A stretch of DNA of 64,000 nucleotides from Alteromonas stellipolaris (GTDB taxonomy: Bacteria; Pseudomonadota; Gammaproteobacteria; Enterobacterales; Alteromonadaceae). Positions within the stretch are counted from its first letter, which is position 1, and each line of letters starts with the position of its first letter. Both the position numbers and the translations under genes were made by a program. The notes under the pieces are model-generated. The model ran no database searches. It was not told where the DNA came from and saw only the letters and a program-made list of their open reading frames with translations. Positions 16,672 through 26,338 of this stretch are shown here, piece by piece. The DNA is taken from the NCBI RefSeq assembly GCF_001562115.1, contig NZ_CP013926.1:1302001-1366000 (forward strand), read 5' to 3'.

Positions 16672-18105
16672 TTAAGAAAACAATCTTAGTAACGCTGTTT
16701 TTATTGTACTGGGATGGCATGCCAAATTAAGGCGCAAATAACCTGGAGCGTTAAAGCTTGCTCCATCTACACCAATAACACCTCGCTTACAGACTTCAAT
16801 GAAGGTGTCATTAACAAAGCGTTGGTTCAAATTCAGCCATAAGAAATAACCGGCTTCTCCCAGCGTATAGGGTGTTGTCGGGCTAAGTACATTTATTAAC
16901 GCTTGCGCGTACTGTCGATTAAACGCAATAGCCTTTAGCACACACGCCAACCAATCATCAGCTTTTTCGTAAGCCGCAATGAGTGCAACTTTTGCTACGG
17001 GTGACGCTTCAAGATGGCAGCTGTCTATTTCTCGGGCAAACTTATCCCGCAATTCATCATTTGCGATAATGGCGTACGACGCAGCGGGTATGGCCGATAA
17101 ATTAAATGCTTTACCAGCACTGTTTATTCGAATAATTGTGTCTTGCGCAAATTGGCTATCTATCGCAAACGGTTTAATGGCACACGTATTATTCCCATGA
17201 TGCGCAGTATTCTTGGTGTTGCTCCTAGTATTAGCAGCAGAATTATTAGCCGTTGTTTCGGTATCAACGAAGCCGAACTCACTGTGCACTTCATCTAGAA
17301 TTAGCGTGATATTGTGAGTTTCACAAAAGCGAGCAATTTCATGCTGAAGCGGTTCACTAAGCACTGTGCCGGTGGGGTTATTTGGGTGACAAAGCACAAA
17401 GGCAGTACTACCTGCATCTAGCAGCGCAGTTATATTTCTGTCTAAATCGGTTTCTTTAATACTAATGTCATCAACACTAACATCAACCACCTTTAGCCCT
17501 TGCGCTGTAATTCGTTCTCGAAGGGGGCCATACGTAGGCGATAGCACCATAACTTTATCGCCTTTGGTCGTGTTCACCTTTAAAGCGGTATCGACTGCCG
17601 CCATGACACTTGCCGTACTCACTACCGAATTGGCAGCAATGTCTGCACCTTGCTTAGCGTAACGCGCTGCCACTACTTCACAAATATCAACTGACTGATA
17701 GCCATAATGCGAAGATACAAATGCCGATATAGCATGAGCGATGTGTTTTGATGGCGCTGTGTCCATATCAGCTATCCACATGCTTACTGCGTTTTCTGGA
17801 GCATGAGGGAAGCGAGATGAAAGAGACGAAAACTTTAGACGGTTGCTCGCTTGAGCATCGCCATAGTCGACGCTTAAATTGACGTTGCCATTGGCGTTGT
17901 CATTGGCGTTGTCATTGGCGTCATGTTTATCTTCAGTGTTACCGTGACAGAAAGGCGTGTTCCACAGCGTTGAAAATGCACTAATTTCCTCAGAAAACAG
18001 GTTGTCGATATCGTCAACCTGTCGTTTCAACGCTGCGTTTGCTTTTAAGCTGCTGCCTTCTATTTGTTCGGCGTCAGCCACAGCGCCTTCCTTGAGTGCT
18101 TTCAT
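16672..18105 (-). CDS. ovoB: PLP-dependent C-S lyase, probable ovothiol enzyme OvoB
   Basis: A 477-residue fold-type I PLP enzyme of the MalY/PatB lyase group. It shows MWIADMDTAP near residue 108, CHPNNPTGTV near 245 and the PLP lysine in NSAGKAFNLSA near 331. Because it lies 61 bases after ovoA, it is probably the lyase that cleaves the histidyl-cysteine sulfoxide made by OvoA to 5-thiohistidine. By sequence alone it could be cystathionine beta-lyase. The protein is long for the family: there is an ~95-residue N-terminal extension with an NDNA repeat and an Asn/Thr-rich insertion near 285-315. AAGG before the ATG supports the start. Confidence 0.75.
   Translation of the reverse strand: MKALKEGAVADAEQIEGSSLKANAALKRQVDDIDNLFSEEISAFSTLWNTPFCHGNTEDKHDANDNANDNANGNVNLSVDYGDAQASNRLKFSSLSSRFPHAPENAVSMWIADMDTAPSKHIAHAISAFVSSHYGYQSVDICEVVAARYAKQGADIAANSVVSTASVMAAVDTALKVNTTKGDKVMVLSPTYGPLRERITAQGLKVVDVSVDDISIKETDLDRNITALLDAGSTAFVLCHPNNPTGTVLSEPLQHEIARFCETHNITLILDEVHSEFGFVDTETTANNSAANTRSNTKNTAHHGNNTCAIKPFAIDSQFAQDTIIRINSAGKAFNLSAIPAASYAIIANDELRDKFAREIDSCHLEASPVAKVALIAAYEKADDWLACVLKAIAFNRQYAQALINVLSPTTPYTLGEAGYFLWLNLNQRFVNDTFIEVCKRGVIGVDGASFNAPGYLRLNLACHPSTIKTALLRLFS
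17884..17919. repeat. 12-bp tandem repeat inside ovoB
   Basis: Three copies of a 12-base unit (GTTGTCATTGGC, the first with one change) sit in the N-terminal extension of the lyase gene and encode repeated Asn-Asp-Asn-Ala. The unit is a multiple of three, so copy-number change would keep the frame. Confidence 0.85.
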
Positions 18106-18166
18106 TAATTACCTTAATTAGCTGTTGGCATAGAACACAAAGCTCAAACGCTGTACACGCAAAATA

Positions 18167-20269
18167 CTATCGCTTTTTAAACACGTTAAATTCAGACAGT
18201 GTATGCTGGAATTTACGCTTTGTTTCACGAATAACAAAAGGTATTTCAGTGGGCGTCCCTACTCGCTCAAAGCTTTCTTTAAGGGTTGCTTCCAGCGCTT
18301 CGGTAGATGTTAGGGTTTCACCATTTTCATCTTTGTAACCCCCTAACCATTCACTACGCTCTGTGTATTCTTCTAACCACGTAAATGGTGAAGCTATTAC
18401 CAGCAAGCCGCCAGCATTAAGCCTTGCAGTAACATCGTTCAACACCTTCTTAGGGCTATACACTCTATCAAGCAAGTTACCCATAAAGATTAAATCGTAG
18501 CCTGTAAATTGAGGTTTTAAATTACACGCGTCGCCTTGGGCAAAGTGTACTTTATCTGCACTCTCTGCTAAGCCCATGTTGCTTAACTTACGCGCTTTAA
18601 ATGACGTAAGTTCGCCCTCTTCGATTAGGTTATAGCGAATTTCACCACGTTCTTGCATGGCAACGGCGGTTTTAATAAACCGAGCAGAAAAATCGATACC
18701 ATCAACGTGATCAAAATAGGTAGCCAATTCAAACGACGACCGCCCTACCGCACAACCTAAGTCTAGCGCTTTGCCGCCTTTGCTTTCTTCAGGCATGTGT
18801 CTTAAACAAAAATGCGCACTCGCTTTTGCGAAGTTTTCTACATTGAAGTAAGTGTCACCGTAGTGGAATTCACTGTATTGTGATACCTGTGTATCGCTTT
18901 CGTAATCCAAATCATTTACCTGTATGGGTAGCGCAGCTTCTACATAGCGAAAGCCTGCATGTTGAAAGAAGTGACGGCGAAACGCATAACGGCTTTGTGC
19001 CATTGCCTCGTTCCCCGTAGATATCCAGCTTCCGCCTTTAATAAGGTTGTGTTTGTTGTCGAAGGTAGGCGTGGTGAAATCGTCGTACAGTGGGTGCACT
19101 TTAAACCCATCAAAGGGGTAAATTGGCGTTTCAGTCCACTGCCATACGTTACCCACTACATCGTAAAAATCACCGCTTTGGTTAACATCAACCGGTTCAC
19201 TAGAAGCATACTTGCTTAATGCAATGTTGTAGCCCTCTGAATAGGAGTTTTCAGTAACGCCTGCAAACTCACGTAAACGTAGCCATTCATCTTCAGTTGG
19301 AAGACGAATTAACGAACCCGTTTGCTCACTTTTATAATTACAGAAGGCTTTCGCTTCGTGATAATTCACATCTACAGGCCAGCTAAGTGGTAATGGAAAA
19401 ACTTCTAGCATACTGCGGTACAAATAACCGTTATCAGTCTTTACCCAAAAAGTCGGGTGAACTGCTTTTGTGTACTCGCGCCACTTGTTGCCTTCTTCCT
19501 CCCAATATTCTGGGTTTTCATACCCGCCCGCTTCAACAAACGCTAAGAACTCGCCATTGCTAACAACAAATTGACTCGCTTTAAATTCCGTAACGCTCGC
19601 TTGATGGTGACCATATTCGTTGTCCCACCCATACTGGGCGTCGTTCCATTGTTTGTTACATGTTACGTCGCCATTTGGCACATCAATTAATGTATTGGTA
19701 GGTGCAGTAGATGAAACCTTACATCTAGGCCAACTTTCGTTGTCGGGCTTCACCTGGCTAATGGGGAGTTGACGGATAAGTACCGAAGATGTTTCTAAAT
19801 GAATGCGTTCATGTTCAATACCCATCACTAGTGGCCACATTGGGCTCTCCCAATTAACAGGCATACTAAAATTGAGGGTTTCAATTACCGATAGCACGAG
19901 ATCGCGCACTTGGCGGCGGTATTGACGCACTTCATCCACAGACGGCCATGCGTAGTTTTCGTCGTTGAGATCATCCCAGCTCATTTCGTCTACACCAATG
20001 GCAAACAACGACTCGAATCTCGGGTTGATACGCTCAGTAATGGTTTTGGCCAGAATAAGCTTATTGATAAAAAAAGTAGCGGTATGGCCAAAATAAAAGA
20101 TTAGTGGATGGCGAAGCTTTTCAGCACGCTGAAAATAGGCTTCATCGCTTGCTAGGCAAGTAAATAGGTTTTCGTAAGTATCAAACGAATCTGTAAAATA
20201 CGCTTTAATTTCCTCACGCTTTTGCTCAACACTACCCTGACTCAAATTGAGCGTACTCATAGCCTGCAT
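18167..20269 (-). CDS. ovoA: 5-histidylcysteine sulfoxide synthase / 5-mercaptohistidine methyltransferase
   Basis: A 700-residue iron enzyme that joins cysteine to C5 of histidine with oxygen, the first step to ovothiol A, and whose third domain methylates mercaptohistidine. Domains in order: DinB-like with the iron-binding HX3HXE motif in GIEHERIHLE near residue 151; an FGE-sulfatase/formylglycine-type domain to about 435 ending in GGSWIS and FRRHFFQHAGFRY; and a SAM methyltransferase with ALDLGCAVGRSSFE near 503. The methyltransferase domain separates OvoA from EgtB. An AGAGGA site five bases before the ATG at 20269 supports that start over the next Met. It is followed by the lyase gene in one operon. 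Confidence 0.93.
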   Translation of the reverse strand: MQAMSTLNLSQGSVEQKREEIKAYFTDSFDTYENLFTCLASDEAYFQRAEKLRHPLIFYFGHTATFFINKLILAKTITERINPRFESLFAIGVDEMSWDDLNDENYAWPSVDEVRQYRRQVRDLVLSVIETLNFSMPVNWESPMWPLVMGIEHERIHLETSSVLIRQLPISQVKPDNESWPRCKVSSTAPTNTLIDVPNGDVTCNKQWNDAQYGWDNEYGHHQASVTEFKASQFVVSNGEFLAFVEAGGYENPEYWEEEGNKWREYTKAVHPTFWVKTDNGYLYRSMLEVFPLPLSWPVDVNYHEAKAFCNYKSEQTGSLIRLPTEDEWLRLREFAGVTENSYSEGYNIALSKYASSEPVDVNQSGDFYDVVGNVWQWTETPIYPFDGFKVHPLYDDFTTPTFDNKHNLIKGGSWISTGNEAMAQSRYAFRRHFFQHAGFRYVEAALPIQVNDLDYESDTQVSQYSEFHYGDTYFNVENFAKASAHFCLRHMPEESKGGKALDLGCAVGRSSFELATYFDHVDGIDFSARFIKTAVAMQERGEIRYNLIEEGELTSFKARKLSNMGLAESADKVHFAQGDACNLKPQFTGYDLIFMGNLLDRVYSPKKVLNDVTARLNAGGLLVIASPFTWLEEYTERSEWLGGYKDENGETLTSTEALEATLKESFERVGTPTEIPFVIRETKRKFQHTLSEFNVFKKR

Positions 20270-20890
20270 ATCAATCCTCTATATTTATTCTTTTTCGTCA
20301 GTGGGTGTAACGGGTTGTCGCTGCGTTTCACTTGCACTTTCGTTTTAAGCATTAGCACTGTAATGAGTAATAACCTATATATATCACTTACTATACACCT
20401 TAATTGCAATTGGACATTAGAGTGAAGCCCTGACCACACATCTGCAATCTAATCTATATCTACAAGATTCAACAAGTGTACCTATATACAACGGCCATAA
20501 TATACAAAGCTAATGGTTAATCGTTTTTATCAGAATTATATGACCAGCATGCGACTGACTCGTGAGCTTTTCTTAATTTCTCACTTTGTTTTATTAATGT
20601 TGGTCAGCCGAACACAGTAGCCATAATGAATGTAGTAATTTTATAAGAGCTTATTACAAACTATAGACAGAGGAAGATCAGAAAAACTTTCAAGGAGTTG
20701 CAGTACTTTTTTACCGCCATGGTTGTTTGTTAATGCTTATACTAACGCAGTGGTGCTACCTAGTTGCTAGAACGCCCCCTATCCTTAATTTTAGTTTTAG
20801 AATCATGAATTTTATTTAATTAAACATTCACGAAAGTATACGCAGTTCAGCACTGCTTGATCTGATATAAATACACTTTATTTTAGGCAT
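20270..20890. other. Non-coding region upstream of ovoA
   Basis: About 620 bases with no supported gene. It must hold the ovoA promoter in its left part. The rest is A+T-rich sequence with no repeat or RNA that I can support, up to the terminator of the first tRNA-Ser-like cassette. Confidence 0.5.
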
Positions 20891-20918
20891 AAAAAAACCC
20901 GCAGCATTGTGCGGGTTT
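20891..20918 (-). terminator. Intrinsic terminator of tRNA-Ser-like cassette A
   Basis: On the minus strand AAACCCGCA pairs with TGCGGGTTT around a six-base loop and runs into seven T residues. The same hairpin follows all three tRNA-Ser-like copies. Its 5' arm begins where the tRNA acceptor strand should be. Confidence 0.8.
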
Positions 20919-21000
20919 CTAGAGATTCGAACCCCCGGAAGGTTTGACCCTTCGCCTGATTTCAAGTCAGGTGCATTAAACCGAGCTCTGCCACCTCTCC
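20913..21000 (-). pseudogene. tRNA-Ser(UGA)-like sequence, copy A, broken 3' end
   Basis: The 5' acceptor strand GGAGAGG, D arm, anticodon stem CCTGA/TCAGG with loop CTTGAAA (UGA), long variable arm and T loop are all present. They are identical to copies B and C. The 3' half of the T stem is degraded and the 3' acceptor strand reads GAAACCC, which cannot pair with GGAGAGG; there is no CCA. Not expected to be charged as a tRNA. Confidence 0.7.
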
Positions 21001-21184
21001 AAGTGCTGCGTATCTTAATGATTTAATTTTTTCTGTAAAGTACTAATTTCAATAAAATCAATCAAGTGACTATTTGATAAACAAAATGAAGAACAATGCG
21101 AAAAAATGCTTACTTTTTTGGCTAAAAAGCGTGAGACACAATTTGTGGCACACACTTTCGCACCTAAAAGTAATTGAAAATCGC

Positions 21185-22651
21185 CTACAGTCGAAACGTC
21201 TCCATAATTGCAGGTACGCCAGGGAACATGCCAATTAAGGCCATTACGGTACATAGCACAATAAACGTAATACCGGGTATTAACCACCTACCCGCCTTAC
21301 CCAGTTCACCAGCACGCTCTTTACAACCAACTAACCCCAAGTTATCAAGAAGCATGGTGAACGATCAACCAAACACAGGGTTAACCAGTACTGATGAAAT
21401 AACCACTAATGCTGCAGATTGTGTTGTTTTACCTTCTCGTGTCATTTGCATACCCGCTTCCATCAGCGGTAAAAATACACCTACTATCAGCGCAACACAT
21501 AATACCGGCGGCCAAATCGCAAGATCCATTGGATAACCCCAAATGGCAGCAACCACACACAATAGGCCTGTTACTATCGCACCGCCTGGAATAGGCCTAC
21601 GCGCAATTGAGGCTGGAATAATGTAAGTTCCCCACGACGAAGCAATATTGCCCCCGCCAAGTAAACTGCCCACTGCTTGGCGGCTTGACGCTGCAATCAT
21701 AGTATCGTCGATGTTCATGTGCGCTTTTTCACTGTTCTTCGGGTAACTTAACTTCTGGAAAACCTGATGCCCAAGAAAATCAGGAGACCACATAGACACC
21801 GCCAATACCGCAAAAGGCAATACCGCAATAAAATGAGACCAATCAGGAAACCCTAGTTGCCAACCTGTATTTTCACCCCACCAATAGGCAGGGTTTAAAT
21901 TTGGCATACCAGGCGAGGTCGTAAATTCAAATGGTGCGCCTAGCGCAAAAGCAATCACTGCTGCCATGACTGCACCTAAAGGAATAGCCAACCAACGCTT
22001 TTGAATATGCTCCAACCATGCGTACATCAAAATAGTGGCTACAATTACCACAAAGGCTAAATAAGCCATGTCGAAACTCTCTGCCCATGCAAACAGTTTT
22101 TTCACTTGCCCGGTAATACCGATAAAGCCTAAATACAGTAAGAGACCGCCACAAACCCCATTACTGGTTAACTTGGCGAGTACACTACCGCCTTTGGTAA
22201 TCCCCAATAAAAAACCAAAGAAGCCAATTAGTAGCCCAAGCGCCATAGGATGACCGCCCGACGCAACAATCAGTGGCACCAAAGGTAATAACGGACCATG
22301 AGTACCCGCTAAATTTGCTGATGGGTTAAAAAAGCCAGATATCAATACGACAAAAAGCACAGCAGCAATGAGCAGTTCAAATCGAACGTTTTCTACTACA
22401 AATTCCGGTGATAACCCAAGCGGTGCAGCAAAGGCACCTACAACGGCCGCCACCATTACAATTTTACCTATTGTTGCCGCCATACCTGGTGCGCAGTCTT
22501 CCCACTCTACACGGTAGTCCCTACCTGGAAGGTTGAGTCGCCAGCGCTTTGGGGCGATGATCTGTAACTCGTGGTTTAAATAATCTTCTCTTGACTGAAA
22601 TGTATTGCTTGGCTTGTGAAGTTTTTGATAAGAATCGCTTTCTTGAGACAC
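21185..22651 (-). pseudogene. DUF3360 SulP-like transporter gene with in-frame TGA
   Basis: Encodes a membrane protein of the DUF3360 family, related to SulP/SLC26-type anion permeases, with about ten hydrophobic segments and motifs such as NPSANLAGTHGPLLP and the conserved MSPDFLGHQVFQ (as MWSPDFLGHQVFQKLSYPK). I take the start as GTG at 22651 (family begins xSQESDSYQK). The frame stops with TGA at 21365-21367 directly after SSVLVNPVFG, where the family has Trp (TGG). The same frame then stays open for 59 more codons, encoding a normal C-terminus (SFTMLLDNLG to MFPGVPAIMETFRL). One G-to-A change explains it. The product would lack the last membrane segment. It lies between tRNA-Ser-like copies A and B. 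Confidence 0.8.
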
Positions 22652-22760
22652 TTTACACCTTACGATTGCTGGAAGAATCGCAAGGCTATACCTGTTAATA
22701 GCGTGTAACAATGCGACTGTGGTCTTACACGCAAGCTGATATGGCATTTATTTTAAGCAT

Positions 22761-22787
22761 AAAAAAACCCGCAACAATGTGCGGGTT
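22761..22787 (-). terminator. Intrinsic terminator of tRNA-Ser-like cassette B
   Basis: AACCCGCA pairs with TGCGGGTT on the minus strand and is followed by seven T residues; nearly identical to the hairpins at 20891 and 29624. It separates the cassette from the DUF3360 gene downstream. Confidence 0.8.
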
Positions 22788-22869
22788 CTCAGGATTCGAA
22801 CCCCCGGAAGGTTTGACCCTTCGCCTGATTTCAAGTCAGGTGCATTAAACCGAGCTCTGCCACCTCTCC
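22780..22869 (-). pseudogene. tRNA-Ser(UGA)-like sequence, copy B, broken 3' end
   Basis: Same tRNA body as copies A and C (UGA anticodon, long variable arm). After the T loop the sequence reads CCTGA then GAACCCG, so the T stem is half paired and the acceptor stem cannot form; no CCA. The flanks of copies A and B are also alike (GTGCTGCGTATCTTAATGAT before, a T-rich run after). Confidence 0.7.
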
Positions 22870-23291
22870 AAGTGCTGCGTATCTTAATGATATTTTTGAG
22901 CGTGTAAAGTGCAAATCTAAATAAAGTGCGCCAAGTGGCGAATAGATAAACAAAATGCAGTGCCAAGGTTATATTTCATACAAAACATATTCGCTTTCTG
23001 CCCCTTCAGTCACTTATTACACAGCGCGGATCGGTAAAGTTTAACTCCACTGACTGCGTAAAATAACCATGACTGCCCCCCACTCTTTGAACCCTCGCGC
23101 TAATTATGCTTTTACCTAAATATTTATTGCACCAGAAATAGCAGATTTTTTCACCCTACATTGACCATACAAGCACTACTATAAAACGTTCTGATTAAAA
23201 AACTTCCTTATATTAAACGATGTTTTGCTAATATTGCATTGTTGAAAACAACCTCATCAACTGGTGAGGTTTTATAGTTGGCAAAACAAAA
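22870..23291. other. Non-coding region
   Basis: About 420 bases without a supported gene, between the upstream flank of tRNA-Ser-like copy B and a plus-strand membrane protein gene. It probably holds divergent promoters. I see no repeat or RNA in it. Confidence 0.45.
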
Positions 23292-23963
23292 ATGAGAAAA
23301 AAACAATTTCATGGCGCTATCGCTTCTTTTATTTGTGCTACAAGCTTTATTCTTGGCTTGTGCCTCATATTTATCATTGCGCCCGACTTTAATGATGGGC
23401 CGGATCAACGCTTACGCACCCTTAATAACTTTAGTGAATTAATGCAAGTTTGGTATTTCTTGGTTTATGTTGTGTTTGGAATAAGCGTTCTAGTACTTAG
23501 CGTTTCATTATTAGAAAATCAAACGCGAGAGCACAGTGTACTTCAGCAAATTACGATGCTAATGAGCTATCTTTGGTCATGTTACATATTCGCCAGCGGT
23601 TTTATCGCCATTCTTTCGGTAGAGTTTCTATTTGGTGAAAATTTTAAACTGGGAACAGCTGTAGTTGATTTGTGGCGAGATATATATGCGATTCAAATGG
23701 GCTTAGGGGAAGGCTCTGAATGGGTAGGAGCAATCTGGGTCATGTTGATCAATACTTGTTTGCTGAAAGAACAAAGATTAAGTAAAAATCTTGTTCTCTT
23801 TGGCTATATTATCAGTTTTTTCGGTTTTTTAACGCTTATACCAAGTCTTAAGGAAATTGGCGCAGTATTTGGGTTATTGCAGATAATTTGGTTCATACTT
23901 GTAGGTTCGATGTTGCTACATGAGAGGCGCGAGTCACAACAACATGTAACCATCGACATTTAA
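23292..23963 (+). CDS. Hypothetical multi-pass membrane protein
   Basis: A 223-residue protein with about six membrane segments (near 10-31, 52-73, 85-108, 140-155, 165-183 and 190-208) and short polar loops. No signal for a known transporter or enzyme. It loosely resembles DUF4386-type proteins in size and layout, which I cannot confirm. It converges on the alpha/beta hydrolase gene, with only four bases between the two stops. No strong ribosome binding site precedes the ATG. Confidence 0.65.
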   Translation: MRKKQFHGAIASFICATSFILGLCLIFIIAPDFNDGPDQRLRTLNNFSELMQVWYFLVYVVFGISVLVLSVSLLENQTREHSVLQQITMLMSYLWSCYIFASGFIAILSVEFLFGENFKLGTAVVDLWRDIYAIQMGLGEGSEWVGAIWVMLINTCLLKEQRLSKNLVLFGYIISFFGFLTLIPSLKEIGAVFGLLQIIWFILVGSMLLHERRESQQHVTIDI

Positions 23964-23967
23964 CAGT

Positions 23968-24999
23968 TTAGAAATTCGCTCTCACCCAAGCAGTCGCTTT
24001 CGCAATGGCTTGAGGATTAGATAATATGCTCATGTGATCAGCATGTTTAATTAATTCAACAGAGCCTAAAGCACTATTCTCAAGAATAAAGTTCGGGTAT
24101 GCGCTCGCCAAAAAAACTTCATCTTCTTGTCCTATAATCGCTATTAATGGCTGAGGTATATTGAGCAGTGCTTTATCGGTTGTGTCTGGCCTGTTAGGTT
24201 GAGCAGACATAATTGAAGAATAACTATAAGCCATCATATGTGGTCGAAAATTAAAATACATAATAGTTAATGAGTCTAAATGATTAATTCCTATAGTGTT
24301 TAACATCAATAGCCCAATCATTCTTGTCTTATTGAAAAAAATTGGCGAATTGCCCGCCATATCTCCACTCGCTTTACGCTGTGTAGGGCCTTCGCCAAAA
24401 TTAGGAGCAAACAATAAGTATCCGTCTACGTCTGGTTTATTATCTGTCAACGCGTAACGCATAGTAATACCGCCCCCCATTGAGTAACCACCAATAATGA
24501 TATGACGATATGGACCTTTTGAGGACACGTTAGCTTTTGACGTTAAGTATAAAAGGATATCTTCTAAATCATCCTCATATTGGCCAATGTAAGCAACATC
24601 GAAGTTGTTTCCTTGAGAAAACCCGTGTCCCCTCAGATCGGGTAATAATATTTGAGCCCCTGTTGCCTCATGCAACTGCGTTGCAGTATTTATTAATGTT
24701 TGATGAGTGGATGCTATTCCATGTATTAACACGATAACGCGCTGAGAATCTGGCCCAATCTTACGCAAATAGAGCGACGTACCATCTCTAGCGGCCACTG
24801 TCATATACTGCCCATCAAAATTCAATGGTTCATTATGATTTGCATTATTTACATCATGATGAATCAAGCTAAACGGAAGCTTACTGGGCCAAAATATTAG
24901 GCTAAAACTGATGGTTAAATAGCTAAGTAATATACAGCTAAAAACAATGCTACTTTTTACAATTTTTTTCGACAGTGTTGATGTGTTTTTTACCTTCAT
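23968..24999 (-). CDS. Membrane-anchored alpha/beta hydrolase
   Basis: A 343-residue serine hydrolase, probably an esterase or lipase of the monoglyceride-lipase type. One hydrophobic helix at residues 13-33 anchors it in the inner membrane or acts as an uncleaved signal. The fold shows the oxyanion HG motif (VLIHGIASTHQT near 95), LPDLRGHG, the nucleophile elbow GYSMGG near 172, an acidic residue in IGQEDEVF near 290 and the catalytic His in IKHADHMS near 320. AGGAGC precedes the ATG. A TTTACC/TTCACC direct repeat 79 bases upstream matches sites at the neighbouring response-regulator, porin and serine-hydrolase genes, so it is probably in that regulon. Confidence 0.85.
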   Translation of the reverse strand: MKVKNTSTLSKKIVKSSIVFSCILLSYLTISFSLIFWPSKLPFSLIHHDVNNANHNEPLNFDGQYMTVAARDGTSLYLRKIGPDSQRVIVLIHGIASTHQTLINTATQLHEATGAQILLPDLRGHGFSQGNNFDVAYIGQYEDDLEDILLYLTSKANVSSKGPYRHIIIGGYSMGGGITMRYALTDNKPDVDGYLLFAPNFGEGPTQRKASGDMAGNSPIFFNKTRMIGLLMLNTIGINHLDSLTIMYFNFRPHMMAYSYSSIMSAQPNRPDTTDKALLNIPQPLIAIIGQEDEVFLASAYPNFILENSALGSVELIKHADHMSILSNPQAIAKATAWVRANF

Positions 25000-25078
25000 G
25001 ACTGCTCCTATTTGATTGAATGTTGATTACGCGAAGAGGCCTAGATCAAAATATTCATTAGGAGTTTAAGTGGAAATA

Positions 25079-25095
25079 GGTGAAGCAAAGGTAAA
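25079..25095 (-). promoter_or_regulatory. Predicted response-regulator operator, hydrolase gene
   Basis: On the minus strand TTTACC and TTCACC lie in direct repeat with an 11-base period, 79 bases before the hydrolase start codon. Four such sites occur in this region in the same orientation relative to their genes. Eleven-base spacing is typical for OmpR/PhoB-type dimers. Confidence 0.45.
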
Positions 25096-25111
25096 ATTTA
25101 AACCGAAATGG

Positions 25112-26338
25112 CTAGGTAATGGTTGAAATAGCGACCCTGTAGATACGGTCTGCTTGCTCAACCTTGACGCTCCACCCCATTTCTTCAACGATGCGTTTCA
25201 CAAGGTATTGACCATGACCTAACCCTTGATAATAAGGACGTTCTTGTGTCGCTTCCAGTGAATTTTCAAACATGAGTTCATGCCCTGAAGAACGGATTGT
25301 CATAGCTTTACCATTTCCATGGTAGAGCCCATTGTTTACAAGGTTTTGGCAGAGCAAACCCAGCAAAAGCTCATTGCCAATGGCCCGCATTTTAGGACAA
25401 ACTGCAATGAGAGCATTAAAAGAAAAGTCGGGGTATAGATGGTAAACCTTCAGTACAGTTTTCTCGATAATCGGTAAGACGCTAAATTCTGTAAATTCCA
25501 AATTTTCTTGCCTGGCTAGTGCTAAAAGTATTTCAACGGTCTGTTCAAGTTCATTGGCAGATTGTTTTAATAGATTGTGCTCAGCGTGACTACCCACCTT
25601 TGCATTGTTAAGTGTTAATGTATTTTTAATTAAAGTGATGGGAGTACGTAACTCATGGCTAACGTCGCGAGTAAAATTTCGTTCCCGTTCCAATAATATT
25701 TGAATCTCGTCATAAGACTCAGCAAGCGCTTTGGCAAGTTTTCCAATTTCATCTGATCTATCTAAACCAAACATAGATGCTACGGCGACATTTCTTTCAG
25801 ATTTAAAGTCAACATTAGTGCGCCTGTTTTCAACACTTTTAGTCAATTGCTCTACAGGGCGCGAAAGCCATTTAGACAGATACCAGGAGCTCAATAAGCA
25901 TAGAATAAATGCACTTCCAGAAATACTATAAAGAAATAAAGACTTATATTGGCTTAGGTGTTGATTCGCAGAAAAAGAATTTATGTTCATCAGTAACAGT
26001 TGGGGGCTTTGCTCAATCGTAAATACTCTAAAAACAAACTGTTGATTGTCTTTTGTTTCAAAACTTCCGCTACGCGCATTGCCAACTGCCGTAATTATCT
26101 CATTGGGAACCGACTCCATATTGGAATATAAAACTGAGTTTAGTATTGTTGGCATTAACAAAGGGTTGGTGATTGCTGTTAAGCGGTGTTCCTCTTGTGC
26201 AAGCACAGATTGATAGGCGTTAGCTTCGGCAATTTCTATTAATATAGTTGAAAAGCGTATGAAAAAAATACAGATGATTAATGATAAACAAGTAAACGCA
26301 ACCATTAGTCTATTTTGTAAGCTTGTAAACCTAATCAT
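25112..26338 (-). CDS. Sensor histidine kinase
   Basis: A 408-residue inner-membrane kinase. Two membrane helices (about 12-30 and 135-155) bracket a ~100-residue periplasmic sensor with no recognised fold. A HAMP-like linker with the unusual insert NRRTNVDFKSERNVA follows. HisKA has the phosphorylated His in RDVSHELRTPIT near 230, and the ATPase domain has the N box NLVNNGLYH and a reduced G box GLGHGQYLVKRI. The ATG overlaps the regulator gene by eight bases, so they are one operon and a cognate pair. The signal is unknown; likely outputs are the envelope genes either side. Confidence 0.9.
   Translation of the reverse strand: MIRFTSLQNRLMVAFTCLSLIICIFFIRFSTILIEIAEANAYQSVLAQEEHRLTAITNPLLMPTILNSVLYSNMESVPNEIITAVGNARSGSFETKDNQQFVFRVFTIEQSPQLLLMNINSFSANQHLSQYKSLFLYSISGSAFILCLLSSWYLSKWLSRPVEQLTKSVENRRTNVDFKSERNVAVASMFGLDRSDEIGKLAKALAESYDEIQILLERERNFTRDVSHELRTPITLIKNTLTLNNAKVGSHAEHNLLKQSANELEQTVEILLALARQENLEFTEFSVLPIIEKTVLKVYHLYPDFSFNALIAVCPKMRAIGNELLLGLLCQNLVNNGLYHGNGKAMTIRSSGHELMFENSLEATQERPYYQGLGHGQYLVKRIVEEMGWSVKVEQADRIYRVAISTIT

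Noticed and set aside
20754..20764. Integrase arm site near ovoA (GGTGCTACC)
   Set aside because: A single isolated match to the motif at 11637-11740, far from the element; likely chance.
21365..21367. Selenocysteine codon in the transporter
   Set aside because: The family has Trp here, and no selenocysteine insertion hairpin is apparent downstream; a nonsense change is simpler.
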